Source: DAOMOP01 sp035444405 (GTDB taxonomy: Bacteria > Pseudomonadota > Gammaproteobacteria > Burkholderiales > Rhodocyclaceae). From it: a stretch of DNA of 64,000 nt. The notes under the pieces are model-generated. The model had not been told where the DNA came from and did no database searches. It saw only the letters and a program-made list of their open reading frames with translations. Shown in pieces: positions 26,860 through 35,796 of this stretch (the stretch's first letter is position 1; each line of letters begins with the position of its first letter). The stretch spans positions 45,400 through 109,399 of the forward strand of contig DAOMOP010000001.1 in assembly GCA_035444405.1 (NCBI GenBank). The letters are read 5' to 3'. The translations under genes and the position numbers were made by a program.

Positions 26860-27414
26860 CTACACCCTCAGCTGCGCGAGCCATGCGTCGATCGCATGCA
26901 ATGACGAAAAAGCGAGCGCCCCCACCTCGCCGGTCGGCTCCCTGCCATCGGCCACCAGTTGCAGGTTGTACCGGACACCGGCGGCACATCCGGCCTCGAT
27001 ATCCGAGGGTTTGTCGCCGATCAGGACCGACCTCGACAAATCCAGGTTCAATGCCGCCTTGGCCTTCAAAATCATGCCGGGCCCGGGTTTTCGGTCGATC
27101 GATTCACGCCGGTAGGCTCCAATGCCTGCGGTCGGATGATTGGGGCAGAAGTACACGCGATCGATCAAGATACCGCGCGCGGAGAACTGGCCGAGCATCC
27201 ACGTGGTGAGCCGCCCGAACTCGTCCTCGCTGTAGTAACCCCGCCCGATGCCGGCCTGGTTGGTCACGACCACCAGCCTGAAGCCTCTGGCGCGGGCCGT
27301 CGCGCACAGTTCGAAAATGCCGTCGACGAACTCGAAGTCCTCGATCCGATGCACATAGTGGCGGTCCACGTTGATCACGCCATCGCGATCGAGGAAAAGC
27401 GCCTTGTCCGTCAT
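26860..27414 (-). CDS. gmhB: D-glycero-D-manno-heptose bisphosphate phosphatase
   Basis: 184 residues. FLDRDGVIN (Asp9 and Asp11 of the HAD DxD) opens the protein, [11 protein letters not shown] is HAD motif II, and [12 protein letters not shown] is motif IV. CPNHP begins the cysteine-bearing loop seen in GmhB zinc sites, although only one Cys is evident in that stretch. It removes the C7 phosphate from heptose 1,7-bisphosphate. The ATG overlaps the stop of the upstream guanylyltransferase gene, completing a four-gene heptose module (gmhB, hddC, gmhA, hddA in genome order; transcription runs hddA first). Confidence 0.9.
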   Translation of the reverse strand: MTDKALFLDRDGVINVDRHYVHRIEDFEFVDGIFELCATARARGFRLVVVTNQAGIGRGYYSEDEFGRLTTWMLGQFSARGILIDRVYFCPNHPTAGIGAYRRESIDRKPGPGMILKAKAALNLDLSRSVLIGDKPSDIEAGCAAGVRYNLQLVADGREPTGEVGALAFSSLHAIDAWLAQLRV

Positions 27415-28124
27415 GACGAGGCAACCGGCCCTGAGCCAAGCGCGGCGAGCATGGCCTGCGCACGCGCGTAATCCTCCGGAACGCCGATGTCGATGAAGAG
27501 GCCGCGGGTGCGAAACGCACGCGGCCGGATCGCGGCGGCCCGCGGCATCAGGAAATCGGTCTCGAACGAGAACGCGTCGGGAACGGCGTCCGCCCCCAGC
27601 AAGTCGCGGCGCAGCAGATAGACCCCGGCGTTGATCAGCCCCGGCCCGCTGCGCCCCTTCTCGACGAATGCGTGCACGTGGTCACCGCGCACGTCAAGCG
27701 TGCCATAGCGACCGGCGTCATCGACCGCTTGCGCGGCCATCGTGAGGCGCTCTGCCTCGCGCGCGTGGAGCGCGCGCATCGCCCCGAAATCGAGCTCCAC
27801 GAAGGTGTCGCCGTTGAGCACGAAGACCTCCGCCCCGGACGTCTGCCGCAGCGCGAGCGCGATCGCGCCGCCGGTGCCGAGCGGGGTGGACTCGACCGAA
27901 TACGCGAGCCGCATCGTGCCGTAACGCTCGCCGTAGCAGTCGCGGATGGCCTGCGCGCGGTGGCCGACCGCCAGCACCACCGTGTCGAAGCCGCCGGCGT
28001 CGAGCGCATCCAAAACGAAGGACAGGAACGGCCGGCCGGCGACCGGCGCCAGCGGCTTGGGCAGATCGGGCACGACGCCGCTCAGCCGTGTCCCCAGTCC
28101 GACGGCCAGCACGATCGCTTCCAT
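27411..28124 (-). CDS. hddC: D-glycero-alpha-D-manno-heptose 1-phosphate guanylyltransferase-like nucleotidyltransferase
   Basis: About 237 residues. The nucleotide-binding start reads [14 protein letters not shown] with [13 protein letters not shown] after it, followed by [12 protein letters not shown] (metal Asp) and the FVEKG and INAGVYLL blocks. The usual motif is LAGGxGTRL; here the first Gly of the GG pair is Val (codon GTC), which is odd. The start is placed at 28124; in-frame ATGs at 28130 and 28148 are alternatives. Being inside the heptose module, it should activate heptose 1-phosphate to GDP-heptose. A generic sugar-phosphate nucleotidyltransferase is the alternative reading. Confidence 0.82.
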   Translation of the reverse strand: MEAIVLAVGLGTRLSGVVPDLPKPLAPVAGRPFLSFVLDALDAGGFDTVVLAVGHRAQAIRDCYGERYGTMRLAYSVESTPLGTGGAIALALRQTSGAEVFVLNGDTFVELDFGAMRALHAREAERLTMAAQAVDDAGRYGTLDVRGDHVHAFVEKGRSGPGLINAGVYLLRRDLLGADAVPDAFSFETDFLMPRAAAIRPRAFRTRGLFIDIGVPEDYARAQAMLAALGSGPVASS

Positions 28125-28154
28125 CCCCATGCCCGCGCGCGCGCGCATCGACGT

Positions 28155-28757
28155 TCAGGCGGATGCGGCGCGCGGAAACATCTGCGCCTCGATCAGCCCG
28201 CACACGATGTGGCCCATCACGATGTGGCCCTCCTGGATGCGCGGCGTCGAATCGGACGGCGTGCGCAGGCAGTGGTCACAGGCCTGCACCATCTTGCCGC
28301 CGCCCCGCCCCGTCAGCCCGACCGTGACCAGTCCCTTCTGCCGCGCAGCGTCGAGCGCGTTGAGGATGTTCGGCGAATTCCCCGAGGTCGAGATGCCGAA
28401 GAACACGTCGCCCGGCACGCCGACCGCGGCGATCTGGCGTGCGAACAGATGCTCGTAGCCGTAGTCGTTGCCGATCGCGGTGAGGATGGACGTGTCGGTG
28501 GTCAGCGCGAAAGCCGTCAGCCCCGGGCGGTCGTACGCAAAGCGGCTGACGATCTCGGCCGCGAGGTGCTGCGAATCGGCAGCGCTGCCGCCATTGCCGG
28601 CGAACAGGATCTTGTTGCCGTTGCGCAACGCCGCCACGCACGCGGCCGCCACGCGTCCGATCGTGCCGATCAGCGCGTCATCGGCCGCCATCGCCGCGAG
28701 GTTGTGCGCGGTCTCGGCGATCTGCGCGCGAATGCTTGTCTTCAGTAGATCTTCCAT
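28155..28757 (-). CDS. gmhA: Sedoheptulose 7-phosphate isomerase
   Basis: 200 residues, the usual length. The SIS-fold sugar-phosphate site is clear: [19 protein letters not shown] near residue 52, [13 protein letters not shown] near residue 118 and [15 protein letters not shown] near the C terminus, where the catalytic Glu/His pair sits. It converts sedoheptulose 7-phosphate to D-glycero-D-manno-heptose 7-phosphate. The ATG lies inside the 3-prime end of hddA (16-bp overlap). Confidence 0.93.
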   Translation of the reverse strand: MEDLLKTSIRAQIAETAHNLAAMAADDALIGTIGRVAAACVAALRNGNKILFAGNGGSAADSQHLAAEIVSRFAYDRPGLTAFALTTDTSILTAIGNDYGYEHLFARQIAAVGVPGDVFFGISTSGNSPNILNALDAARQKGLVTVGLTGRGGGKMVQACDHCLRTPSDSTPRIQEGHIVMGHIVCGLIEAQMFPRAASA

Positions 28758-29770
28758 CCCTGCGTCCCGTGTTTGGTGAAATGGCAAATCGACACCCGGC
28801 CATCCGATTGGCCGAGTGCGCGCATCACGTCCATGCGGCGGACCGGCTCGACCAGCAGCATCATGAAGCCGCCGCCGCCGGCGCCGGAAATCTTGCCGGC
28901 GCGAGCGCCGGCACGGCGGGCGCGCTCGTAGTCGTCCTCGATGCGCACGTTCGAGATCGAGCTGGCGATGCGCTTCTTCGCCTGCCAGCCCGCCTCCATC
29001 GACTGCACGAGGCCTTCGAAGTCGCCCTTCAGCAGGCTCTCCTTCATTGCGACCGCTTCCTGCTTGAGCGCGTGCGTGGCTTCGATCGCGTCGCCGTCCT
29101 GGCGCTCGACGTTGGCGCGCTGTTCCTCGATGATCGCCGCGGACTCGCGCGACACGCCCCCGAAGAAAAGCAGCAGCGAGGCCTCGAGCTCGGAGAGGAT
29201 CCAGTTCTTGATGCGCAGCGGATTGACCACCACGCGCTCTTCGGGGTGAAACTCCATGAAGTTGAAGCCGCCGAAGGTGGCCGCATACTGGTCCTGCCGG
29301 CCGCCGGCGAGGCCGACGTCGACGCGCTCGACCTCGTAGGCCAGCCGGGCGATGTCGTACTCGCCGAGCGGCAGGTTCAGCCATTCGACGAAGGCCTTGA
29401 CCATCGCGACGACGAGCGTCGACGACGACCCCAGGCCGGAGCCCGGCGGCGCGTCGCTGTGCGTGGTCAGCGTCAGCGCGAGCGGTTCGCCGCCGTTGAA
29501 CTGCCGCACGATGCGGTTGTAGACGCCCTTGTGCAGGTCCAGACGCCCGTCCAGCGCGAGGAACGGGGCGCTTTCGCCTTCCCATGCCTGCTGGCGGTCG
29601 GCGGCGACCAGCCGCACCCGGCCATCGTCGGCAGGCTCGATCACCGCGTAGGCGTGCATGTCTATCGTCGCGTTCAGGACGAGGCCGCCGAACAGGTCGC
29701 AGTACGGGGACACATCGCTGCCGCCACCGGCCAGTCCGAGCCGCAAGGGTGCTCGCGCTCTCACAATCAT
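28742..29770 (-). CDS. hddA: D-glycero-alpha-D-manno-heptose 7-phosphate kinase (GHMP family)
   Basis: 342 residues. [18 protein letters not shown] at the N terminus, [17 protein letters not shown] (GHMP ATP loop) near residue 100 and [14 protein letters not shown] near the C terminus are the three GHMP kinase motifs; the AGGGSD form is typical of heptose 7-phosphate and related kinases. The ATG at 29770 is chosen because GGGAGG lies just upstream; a longer frame with an Arg-rich extension exists but is not supported. First gene of the heptose module. The product is the alpha-1,7-bisphosphate, leading to GDP-heptose for S-layer or polysaccharide glycans rather than ADP-heptose for lipid A core. 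Confidence 0.92.
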   Translation of the reverse strand: MIVRARAPLRLGLAGGGSDVSPYCDLFGGLVLNATIDMHAYAVIEPADDGRVRLVAADRQQAWEGESAPFLALDGRLDLHKGVYNRIVRQFNGGEPLALTLTTHSDAPPGSGLGSSSTLVVAMVKAFVEWLNLPLGEYDIARLAYEVERVDVGLAGGRQDQYAATFGGFNFMEFHPEERVVVNPLRIKNWILSELEASLLLFFGGVSRESAAIIEEQRANVERQDGDAIEATHALKQEAVAMKESLLKGDFEGLVQSMEAGWQAKKRIASSISNVRIEDDYERARRAGARAGKISGAGGGGFMMLLVEPVRRMDVMRALGQSDGRVSICHFTKHGTQGWKIY

Positions 29771-29921
29771 GCCGCCTCCCCTTCCCAAAAAACCACTGAT
29801 GCCACCGTGGCCTGCCGCCGCGAAGACCACGCCACGGCGGTCCGGACACGAACGAGGCACGCCGCGGTCTCGCCGCTGCGTCCGTGCGGCCATCCGGGCC
29901 GCCCGCCGCTCTGTGCCCCCG

Positions 29922-30161
29922 CTATCGGGCTTCGGCCAGCAAGGTCGCGAGCCCGCTTACCGTCCGGGCCTCGATGGCGCGCTCGACGGGGATGTCTGCC
30001 CCGATTCGATCGCGCAGGGCCTCCAGCAGCAGGATATGGCCGAGCGAATCCCACTGCGGCAAATCTCCAGGGCCACTGTCGGCCGTCACATCGCCAGGAT
30101 CGCACTCGAACGTTCTCGCGACCACTTCGCGCACCACCTCGACATAGTCGTTCTGGTCCAC
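29922..30161 (-). CDS. Acyl carrier protein
   Basis: 79 residues from a GTG whose GAGGGAG ribosome site is well spaced; a TTG 18 bp further up is unsupported. The phosphopantetheine attachment site is Ser in WDSLGHI near residue 43, preceded by the acidic loop typical of stand-alone carrier proteins. It lies 14 bp after the stop of the AMP-ligase gene, so the ligase probably loads it with a carboxylic acid. Distinct from the fatty-acid-synthesis ACP by sequence and context. Confidence 0.88.
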   Translation of the reverse strand: MDQNDYVEVVREVVARTFECDPGDVTADSGPGDLPQWDSLGHILLLEALRDRIGADIPVERAIEARTVSGLATLLAEAR

Positions 30162-30175
30162 CGGAAAGCTCCCTC

Positions 30176-31612
30176 TCAATAGATTCTTCGCTTGATGTAG
30201 TCCGCGGTCTCCGAAATCAGCGCCCGCTGAAGCTTGCCGCTGCCCGTCATCGGAAGGCGACTGACCTCGAAGTACGCACTCGGCACCTTCGCGGGCGCCA
30301 GCCGTGCGGACAGGAATTCGTCCAGCCGCCGCTTCGTGAGCGGTGCCGAGGCAATGATGAAGGCGGCGGCAATCTCGCCGCGATCCCCATCGACCAGCCC
30401 CTTGACGGCGGACAGTTCGACTTCCGGCATCTCGTCGAGCACGTTCTCGATTTCCAGCGGCGCGACCTTCTCGCCGCCCACATTGAAGAGATCGTCCAGC
30501 CTGCCGCGCACAAACAAATGGCCACGTTCGATTCGGGCCACGTCACCGGTGATCAGGAATCCGTCGCGCTGAAAGGCACGGCGATTGCGTTCGTCGTCGT
30601 CGAGGTAGCCCGCCATGACGTTGGGCCCGCGCACGCCCAGCACCCCTTCCTGGCCGTTCGGCAGGATCGCCAACGAGTCCGGGTCGAGCGTCACGATCTC
30701 GACACCACGCATCGGAACCCCGCAACTGCCCTCGAGAAACGCCGAGTCGCGATCCGAGACGTAGGAGATCCTCGGACAAGCCTCGGTCATGCCGTAGTTG
30801 TTGAACACGACCGCGTTCGGAAACATCTCGCGTATCGCAGGATAGAGCGCCATCGCGAATGCGGCGCCGGCCGAGCACACGAGCCGCACCGACGGCAGCG
30901 AAAACGGGCGCAGGCGGTGATAGCGGGCCAGCAGCGAAAACGTGGAGGGCACGCCGAAGACCGTCTCGATCTCTTCGCGCGCCACCGCCTCGACGAAGGC
31001 GACCGGGTTGCTCAGGCCGGCCATGATCCGCACATAGCCGCCATTTCTGAGCATGCACAGCAGCTGTGAAATCAGTCCGTAGCTGTAGTGCAAGGGCAGC
31101 ACGCAAATCGTGCTCGGGTGGGCCGTCAGGTCGAGATATTCGGTGATCGCCGACCACGAGTGCGCGAGATTGGCGTGACTCATCATCACCCCTTTCGGCA
31201 CGCCGGTCGTACCCGATGTGAACATCACCATGGCGAGATCGTCGGGGCAGTGCGCCCAGGCCTGCGCCTGCGACGCGGGCGCGGCCCCGTCGATGTCGGC
31301 GCCCGGATCGATGGCGGCATCGGCCCGGCACTTGCGCAGGATGTAGGCGAGGCCCTGGTCCGGAATGCGCGGATCCACGGGCACCACCACATTGCCGCTG
31401 TACAGGGTTCCGAGCAGGATCTCGACGAAGGCGATGGCCGGCCGCGCCTTCACGACGATGCAGCGGCGGGGCCGGCCCGGGTCGGCGAGCCGCTCGGCCA
31501 CGCGACGCGCCGCCGAGCGCAATTGTCCGTAGGTCACACGGTGCTCACCTTCCGCGATCGCCGGCCGGTCGTCCGGGACGGCATCGACGAACGAGATCAG
31601 GGTCTGGACCAT
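30176..31612 (-). CDS. AMP-dependent acyl/aminoacyl ligase (ANL superfamily)
   Basis: 478 residues. MVMFTSGTTGVPKGVMMSH is the phosphate-binding loop (A3), NNYGMTEACPRI is A5, ITGDVARIERGHLFVRGRLDD spans A7/A8 with the hinge, and SGKLQR near the C terminus contains the catalytic lysine (A10). The size is a little short for acyl-CoA synthetases and fits a stand-alone acyl-ACP loading enzyme. It adenylates a carboxylic or amino acid and transfers it to the carrier protein encoded directly downstream. The longer frame upstream of the ATG at 31612 is not supported. It follows a GNAT-like gene by 11 bp. Confidence 0.86.
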   Translation of the reverse strand: MVQTLISFVDAVPDDRPAIAEGEHRVTYGQLRSAARRVAERLADPGRPRRCIVVKARPAIAFVEILLGTLYSGNVVVPVDPRIPDQGLAYILRKCRADAAIDPGADIDGAAPASQAQAWAHCPDDLAMVMFTSGTTGVPKGVMMSHANLAHSWSAITEYLDLTAHPSTICVLPLHYSYGLISQLLCMLRNGGYVRIMAGLSNPVAFVEAVAREEIETVFGVPSTFSLLARYHRLRPFSLPSVRLVCSAGAAFAMALYPAIREMFPNAVVFNNYGMTEACPRISYVSDRDSAFLEGSCGVPMRGVEIVTLDPDSLAILPNGQEGVLGVRGPNVMAGYLDDDERNRRAFQRDGFLITGDVARIERGHLFVRGRLDDLFNVGGEKVAPLEIENVLDEMPEVELSAVKGLVDGDRGEIAAAFIIASAPLTKRRLDEFLSARLAPAKVPSAYFEVSRLPMTGSGKLQRALISETADYIKRRIY

Positions 31613-31623
31613 GGTGCGGCGTC

Positions 31624-32778
31624 TCAATAAATCATGTCCGGCAACTCGCTGACATGGCCCGAGTGCAGCGCACCCTCTCGTGCCAGCGCATTCTCCTGCA
31701 GTTGCCCCTCGTTGCGTATGCGGCACCACCAATTCTGCGGATTTCGCATGAACGTATCGACGCGCTCATCCTTGGTATTCGGTGCGATGTATACGCATTT
31801 CCTGAAAAAACTCTCCAATCGAGACCGCTCGCATACGCTGCGCAGCGCCTGTGTCATCGCATACACATGAACGACGGCGGCACCCAGGCCGCCCGCGCGC
31901 GACGCGACCACACCGAGGCATCCGTGCGCGACCCGCTCGGAACGCACGGGAGGGAATATTTCGGTCAGGTGGAACTCGTGGATGCGACGCTGGCTCGAGC
32001 CGTATCCCCTGACGGTGGTCTCGCGCAGATAGCCCGAGACCAGGTGCGTCGCGGTCGCTCCGGATTCATCCCGCGCCGAGACCAGCCACGCACGAGCCTT
32101 GGCGTCTTCGGCCCGCAGCGCCCGTGTCACGAGCGTCCGATTCCACGGCACCTGTATCGGGAAGCGCTCGCTGCGAAGAAGCGCGGCGACCCGATCCGTC
32201 GCCTGATCCGGCGCATGCACGTGCACATCGCCGCCGGCGCGGTAAAGCCCGGCCAGTGATGCGGCGTTGCGGCCAAGGTACTTGAGCAGGTCCCATCGGC
32301 CCCTGTCCCTCGGCGGCACTCTCTCACTGGTCATTCTGGACACTCTCAGAACCCCGAACGGGGTCACGGGCAGGGTATAGACCGGACTCGCATCCACCTT
32401 CGTATACGCATTCCACGCATCGTATACCTTCTGCATCGACGGGGATACGCCCGACGAGATCTGCGGATAGCCCAGCTTGAGCACATGCATCTTGAGAAAG
32501 GTGCCGACCCCGCGGGGCCGGTACTCCGGCGCGACGAACAGGTTGCCGGAGGCCACGCACTGGATCAGCTCCCCATCGACGAGCAGAGGGCACAGCTGAA
32601 AGAAGTTCGCGCCGACGATCCGCCCGTTCTCGAGCGCGAATATCCCGATTCTCTGCTCCATGTCGGCATGCTCGTAATGGCGCAGCCGCATGTCGGTCAG
32701 CGTGTCGTCCGGATCGACCGGGTGCGACCGTTGCCACTCGATCGCCTGCGCCTTCGTGAAGTACTCAAAACTGATCAT
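31624..32778 (-). CDS. GNAT-like acyltransferase
   Basis: 384 residues. RIGIFALENGRIVGANFF followed by VASGNLFVAPEYRPRGVGTFL is a clear GNAT core; V-A-P-E-Y-R-P-R-G-V-G is the acetyl-CoA pyrophosphate loop. The C-terminal half holds a second, more diverged domain. The start at 32778 excludes an Arg-rich extension. It is 11 bp upstream of the AMP-ligase gene and is transcribed before it. It is therefore the natural candidate for moving the carrier-bound acyl group onto an amino sugar, an inference from gene order. Confidence 0.72.
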   Translation of the reverse strand: MISFEYFTKAQAIEWQRSHPVDPDDTLTDMRLRHYEHADMEQRIGIFALENGRIVGANFFQLCPLLVDGELIQCVASGNLFVAPEYRPRGVGTFLKMHVLKLGYPQISSGVSPSMQKVYDAWNAYTKVDASPVYTLPVTPFGVLRVSRMTSERVPPRDRGRWDLLKYLGRNAASLAGLYRAGGDVHVHAPDQATDRVAALLRSERFPIQVPWNRTLVTRALRAEDAKARAWLVSARDESGATATHLVSGYLRETTVRGYGSSQRRIHEFHLTEIFPPVRSERVAHGCLGVVASRAGGLGAAVVHVYAMTQALRSVCERSRLESFFRKCVYIAPNTKDERVDTFMRNPQNWWCRIRNEGQLQENALAREGALHSGHVSELPDMIY

Positions 32779-32901
32779 CTCGAGACACCCGCTGCGCGCG
32801 TTGTGACAACGCCGGCCCCATCCCCGCGACCGACGGCGAGCCACCCCGATGACCGGCCGAATGCCACCGCGGCACGACGCGGCCCTGCGTGCCCGCTCCC
32901 G

Positions 32902-33792
32902 TCACGCGACCGCATGGCCCAATCCCGGCAAGATGGACCACTTCGGCCTCGTCGAAAAAAAGCCCGAAGGAAGTCGTTGTCGCAGGCGATGGGACATGCG
33001 CCCAAACCGATCGAAGTCCTGTGCACACCACAGCCGCGTGCGCGCTCCGAGGTCCGCGGCCAGCTCGGCGAGGGTGAGCACCTCCACTCGCCCCGCCTCG
33101 TCGGCGAGGCGTTGCAGAAAGCTTCGCAGAGCGTCCAGCGACAGGAAAGGCGGCGGCTCACCCTGTGCCGGAGGCGAGCGGAACTCGACGAACTGGTCGG
33201 GATGAAAGACGAACACGACGACCGGCGCACACGACCTGAATCGTGTCGCACTGCCGATCGCGTGGCCGGCCTCCCCGGCTCGCAGGGAACTGGTCTTGGG
33301 AATCAACACCGGCTGCGAGCCGGCTCGTCCCGCCCCAAGCCCGGCCGACAGGTAACCGAACCCCAGCCGCTTCGTCGCCTCCACCGTGGCCGCGTCGTAG
33401 GTATTCCAGGGGGGCACGAAGCCGGACACTTCTGCGCCGAACGCCTGTTGCAGAACCTGCCGTCCGTCCGCCATGCGCTGGAGCTGAAGCGCGAGGGGCA
33501 CCGTCCGGAACTCGCTGGGGATGCCGTCGCGACTCCGCGCGTGTGCTTCATGGCAATAGCCGTGCAGCGCCACTTCGATCCGCCCCTCGCCATGCGCCGC
33601 GGCGAGGTGCGGGACATCGGTGCGCCGCAGCGGGCGCAGCGCGCCGCCTTCGCGGCCGAATGGGACGATGGCAACCGTGAGCCTGGCTCCGAAGCCGGCA
33701 AACACCTCCAGCACGCGCGCCTCGAGGCCGTGGTCGCTGCGAGCGGACGGATCGTCGAACCGGAAACAGACTCGAATTCTCGCGTGATCCAC
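32902..33792 (-). CDS. DUF2334-like polysaccharide deacetylase-fold protein
   Basis: 296 residues from a GTG preceded by GAGGGGGAG. RVCFRFDDPSARSDHGLE gives a D-D metal-binding start, IEVALHGYCHEAHAR the H-x-x-x-H second motif, and GFVPPWNTYD the third, the pattern of DUF2334/NodB-like esterases. A C-terminal helical segment and FVFHPDQFVEF follow. No signal peptide, so it may act on a cytoplasmic intermediate. It lies 123 bp upstream of the GNAT gene and 138 bp downstream of a glycosyltransferase. Confidence 0.7.
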   Translation of the reverse strand: MDHARIRVCFRFDDPSARSDHGLEARVLEVFAGFGARLTVAIVPFGREGGALRPLRRTDVPHLAAAHGEGRIEVALHGYCHEAHARSRDGIPSEFRTVPLALQLQRMADGRQVLQQAFGAEVSGFVPPWNTYDAATVEATKRLGFGYLSAGLGAGRAGSQPVLIPKTSSLRAGEAGHAIGSATRFRSCAPVVVFVFHPDQFVEFRSPPAQGEPPPFLSLDALRSFLQRLADEAGRVEVLTLAELAADLGARTRLWCAQDFDRFGRMSHRLRQRLPSGFFSTRPKWSILPGLGHAVA

Positions 33793-33930
33793 GGCTCCCC
33801 CTCGCTGTCCCGTCAATCGGCCCGGCGACCGGCACGCCCTGCGGCCCCGAATCGGCTCCCCTGGCGTCCCCCGGCTCTCCGGGAGCACCGCGCACTCCCT
33901 TCGCACCCCTTGGCCGCGTTGCCGGGCGAC

Positions 33931-34899
33931 TCACGACTGCTCTGCATTTCCGCCGTGCCCCGTGTCGTTGCGCCGGTAATAGCCGAGCATCGTTCCCAGC
34001 GTATGCCCGACGGTCATCTGCTGCCGAAATGCCGCGTCGGCCCCACGGCGGACGAGTTGCCCGAGATACCTGCCGACGTCGGCCGCGAGCTTGCGGTACA
34101 TGTAGCGCGGCACCCCTGCGATGGTGCGCTCGAACGGGCGGCCGTCGAAATAGGCGCGCTGAAAGCCCGCGTTGAAATGAATCGTGCGAAAGTATTTCTT
34201 GTGCAGCTGAAACGGCTGCACCTGGTGGTAGACGATCGCGTTCGGCTCATAAAAAATGCGCGCCTCGCCGCTGTCGGCCAGTCGATGGAAATAGTCCGTC
34301 TCGGCGCCCTTGAACAATTCTGCACGCTTTCGCCCTTCTCCCTTCCTGCCGAGCAGGGGGTTGAAATAGCCGATCCGATCGACCACGCGGCGATGGAAGG
34401 CCATGTTGCCGCCATACGGATAGCGCCGTCGCCCGTCCATGCGAAACGGCGCGTCGCCGAAGTCCTGGAAGCCGAGAAAGCCCTTGGTTTCGTCGTCGCG
34501 AATCCAGTCGGGCAACACGACCGCGGGGTCGAGATGGATGCGCCCGCCCACCGCATCGGCGTCATTGGCGACGAAGTTGGCGTACAAGGATTGCAGCCAG
34601 CGTGCGCTGACCTCGATGTCGTCATCGACGAACGAGAAATGGACGCCGGCCGACTCGCGCACCCCGGTGTTGCGGGCGTAGTTGAGGCCTTGCTGCGGCT
34701 CGTGCGTGTAGCGGAGCGTGAGCGGCAGTTGCTGCTGCAGGGCGCGCACCTGCGCGGCCGTGTCGTCGGTCGAATTGTTGTCGACGACCAGCACCTCCCA
34801 GTCGAGCGCCTCCACCCCTTGCTGTCGCGCCAGCGCACCGAGACAGCGCGGCAGCTTGCCGGCGCGGTTGTAGGTGCAGACGATCACGCTGAAATCCAT
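33931..34899 (-). CDS. Family 2 glycosyltransferase
   Basis: 322 residues. FSVIVCTYNRAGKLPRCLGAL, VLVVDNNSTDDTAAQV and FVDDDIEVSARWL (DxD) form the GT-A nucleotide-sugar site, and RYPYGGNMAFHRRVV is the acceptor-side block. A basic, aromatic C-terminal tail may associate with the membrane. Full length by comparison with family members. The 5-prime neighbour is a deacetylase gene cut by an assembly gap, so the distance between them is uncertain. Confidence 0.9.
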   Translation of the reverse strand: MDFSVIVCTYNRAGKLPRCLGALARQQGVEALDWEVLVVDNNSTDDTAAQVRALQQQLPLTLRYTHEPQQGLNYARNTGVRESAGVHFSFVDDDIEVSARWLQSLYANFVANDADAVGGRIHLDPAVVLPDWIRDDETKGFLGFQDFGDAPFRMDGRRRYPYGGNMAFHRRVVDRIGYFNPLLGRKGEGRKRAELFKGAETDYFHRLADSGEARIFYEPNAIVYHQVQPFQLHKKYFRTIHFNAGFQRAYFDGRPFERTIAGVPRYMYRKLAADVGRYLGQLVRRGADAAFRQQMTVGHTLGTMLGYYRRNDTGHGGNAEQS

Positions 34900-34934
34900 C
34901 GCGCCCGCCCCGATCTATGAGGAGGGCAACCTGA

Positions 34935-35723
34935 TCAAANNNNNNNNNNGTCCCTGCCGAGGCGGGCCGCCACGCGGCCGGCATAGTAGATGAAGGGCTG
35001 CATGCGCGTCGCCCGGCTGGTGCCGTGGCGAACCTTCTGCCGGAACTGCCACGGCTCGTCGGTTCCGGTGATCTCGATGCGGCGGATCATGAAGGGATCC
35101 TCGCCCGAGCGATTGAAACCCGAGCGCGTCGAGCACGCCGAGCGGTAACCGGCACCGATGACCAATTCGCGCACCTGCGCATCGACCAGCCCGTACGGAT
35201 AGGCGAAATGCGCCACTTCCTGCCCCAGTTCGTCTTCGAGCAGCCGCTTGCTCGCACCGATCTCCTCACGTGCCACCTCGGCCGGGATTTCGGGCAGGCG
35301 GGCGTGCGTGCAACTGTGGCTGCCGATGGCGACGCCCTCGGCGGCCAGCACGCGCAGGTGCTGCGTGGCCAGCAGGGCGCGCCGCGGAAAGCCGCGCGCG
35401 ACCATCCATTCGTTCGTCACCGCAGTGCGCCCCGGCAACGCGAACAGCGTCGCGGGCACGCGATGCGCCTTGAGCGCCGGCAGGGCGTGTTCGAGCACGC
35501 CGACGAATCCGTCATCGAAAGTGACATGCACGGCGTTGTCTCCCAGCGGCTGCTCACCGGCGAGATGGGCCGTGACCTCGGCAAGGCTGACGGGGCGATA
35601 GCCGGCCTCGACCAGCCACTGCATTTGCGCGCGAAAGGCCTGCGGCCGGACGCAATAGCGCCGCTCGACGGCCGACAAAGGCTCGCCGATCTGGTGGTAC
35701 ATGAGGACAAGCGCACCGCTCAC
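34935..35723 (-). CDS. Polysaccharide deacetylase (NodB fold), C-terminus lost in an assembly gap
   Basis: At least 258 residues. LVLMYHQIGEPLS at the start, VHVTFDDGFVGVLEHALP (motif 1, TFDDG), IGSHSCTHARL (motif 2, H-x-x-x-H) and FAYPYGLVD (motif 3) are complete, so the enzyme should be active. GGGAG precedes the GTG at 35721-35723. The 3-prime end runs into ten Ns at 34940-34949. With the gap taken literally the frame meets TGA at 34935-34937, but with another gap length it could end with LIRLPSS and a stop at 34915. The last residues and the exact stop are therefore unknown. Confidence 0.82.
   Translation of the reverse strand: MSGALVLMYHQIGEPLSAVERRYCVRPQAFRAQMQWLVEAGYRPVSLAEVTAHLAGEQPLGDNAVHVTFDDGFVGVLEHALPALKAHRVPATLFALPGRTAVTNEWMVARGFPRRALLATQHLRVLAAEGVAIGSHSCTHARLPEIPAEVAREEIGASKRLLEDELGQEVAHFAYPYGLVDAQVRELVIGAGYRSACSTRSGFNRSGEDPFMIRRIEITGTDEPWQFRQKVRHGTSRATRMQPFIYYAGRVAARLGRDXXXX
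34940..34949. other. Assembly gap (10 N)
   Basis: Ten undetermined bases at the 3-prime end of the deacetylase gene. The true length decides which stop codon is used. Confidence 0.95.
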
Positions 35724-35796
35724 GCGACGATTCTCCCGATGTGGTCCGGCTTTGCGAAGGGGCGGCAAGCGCCGCGTTGGCCATTGCGCCTCATCG

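Noticed and set aside
29787..29811. T6 tract next to a GCCAC/GTGGC inverted repeat upstream of hddA, looking like a terminator
   Set aside because: The repeat is centred on one base and cannot form a hairpin loop; it also lies before, not after, a gene on its strand.
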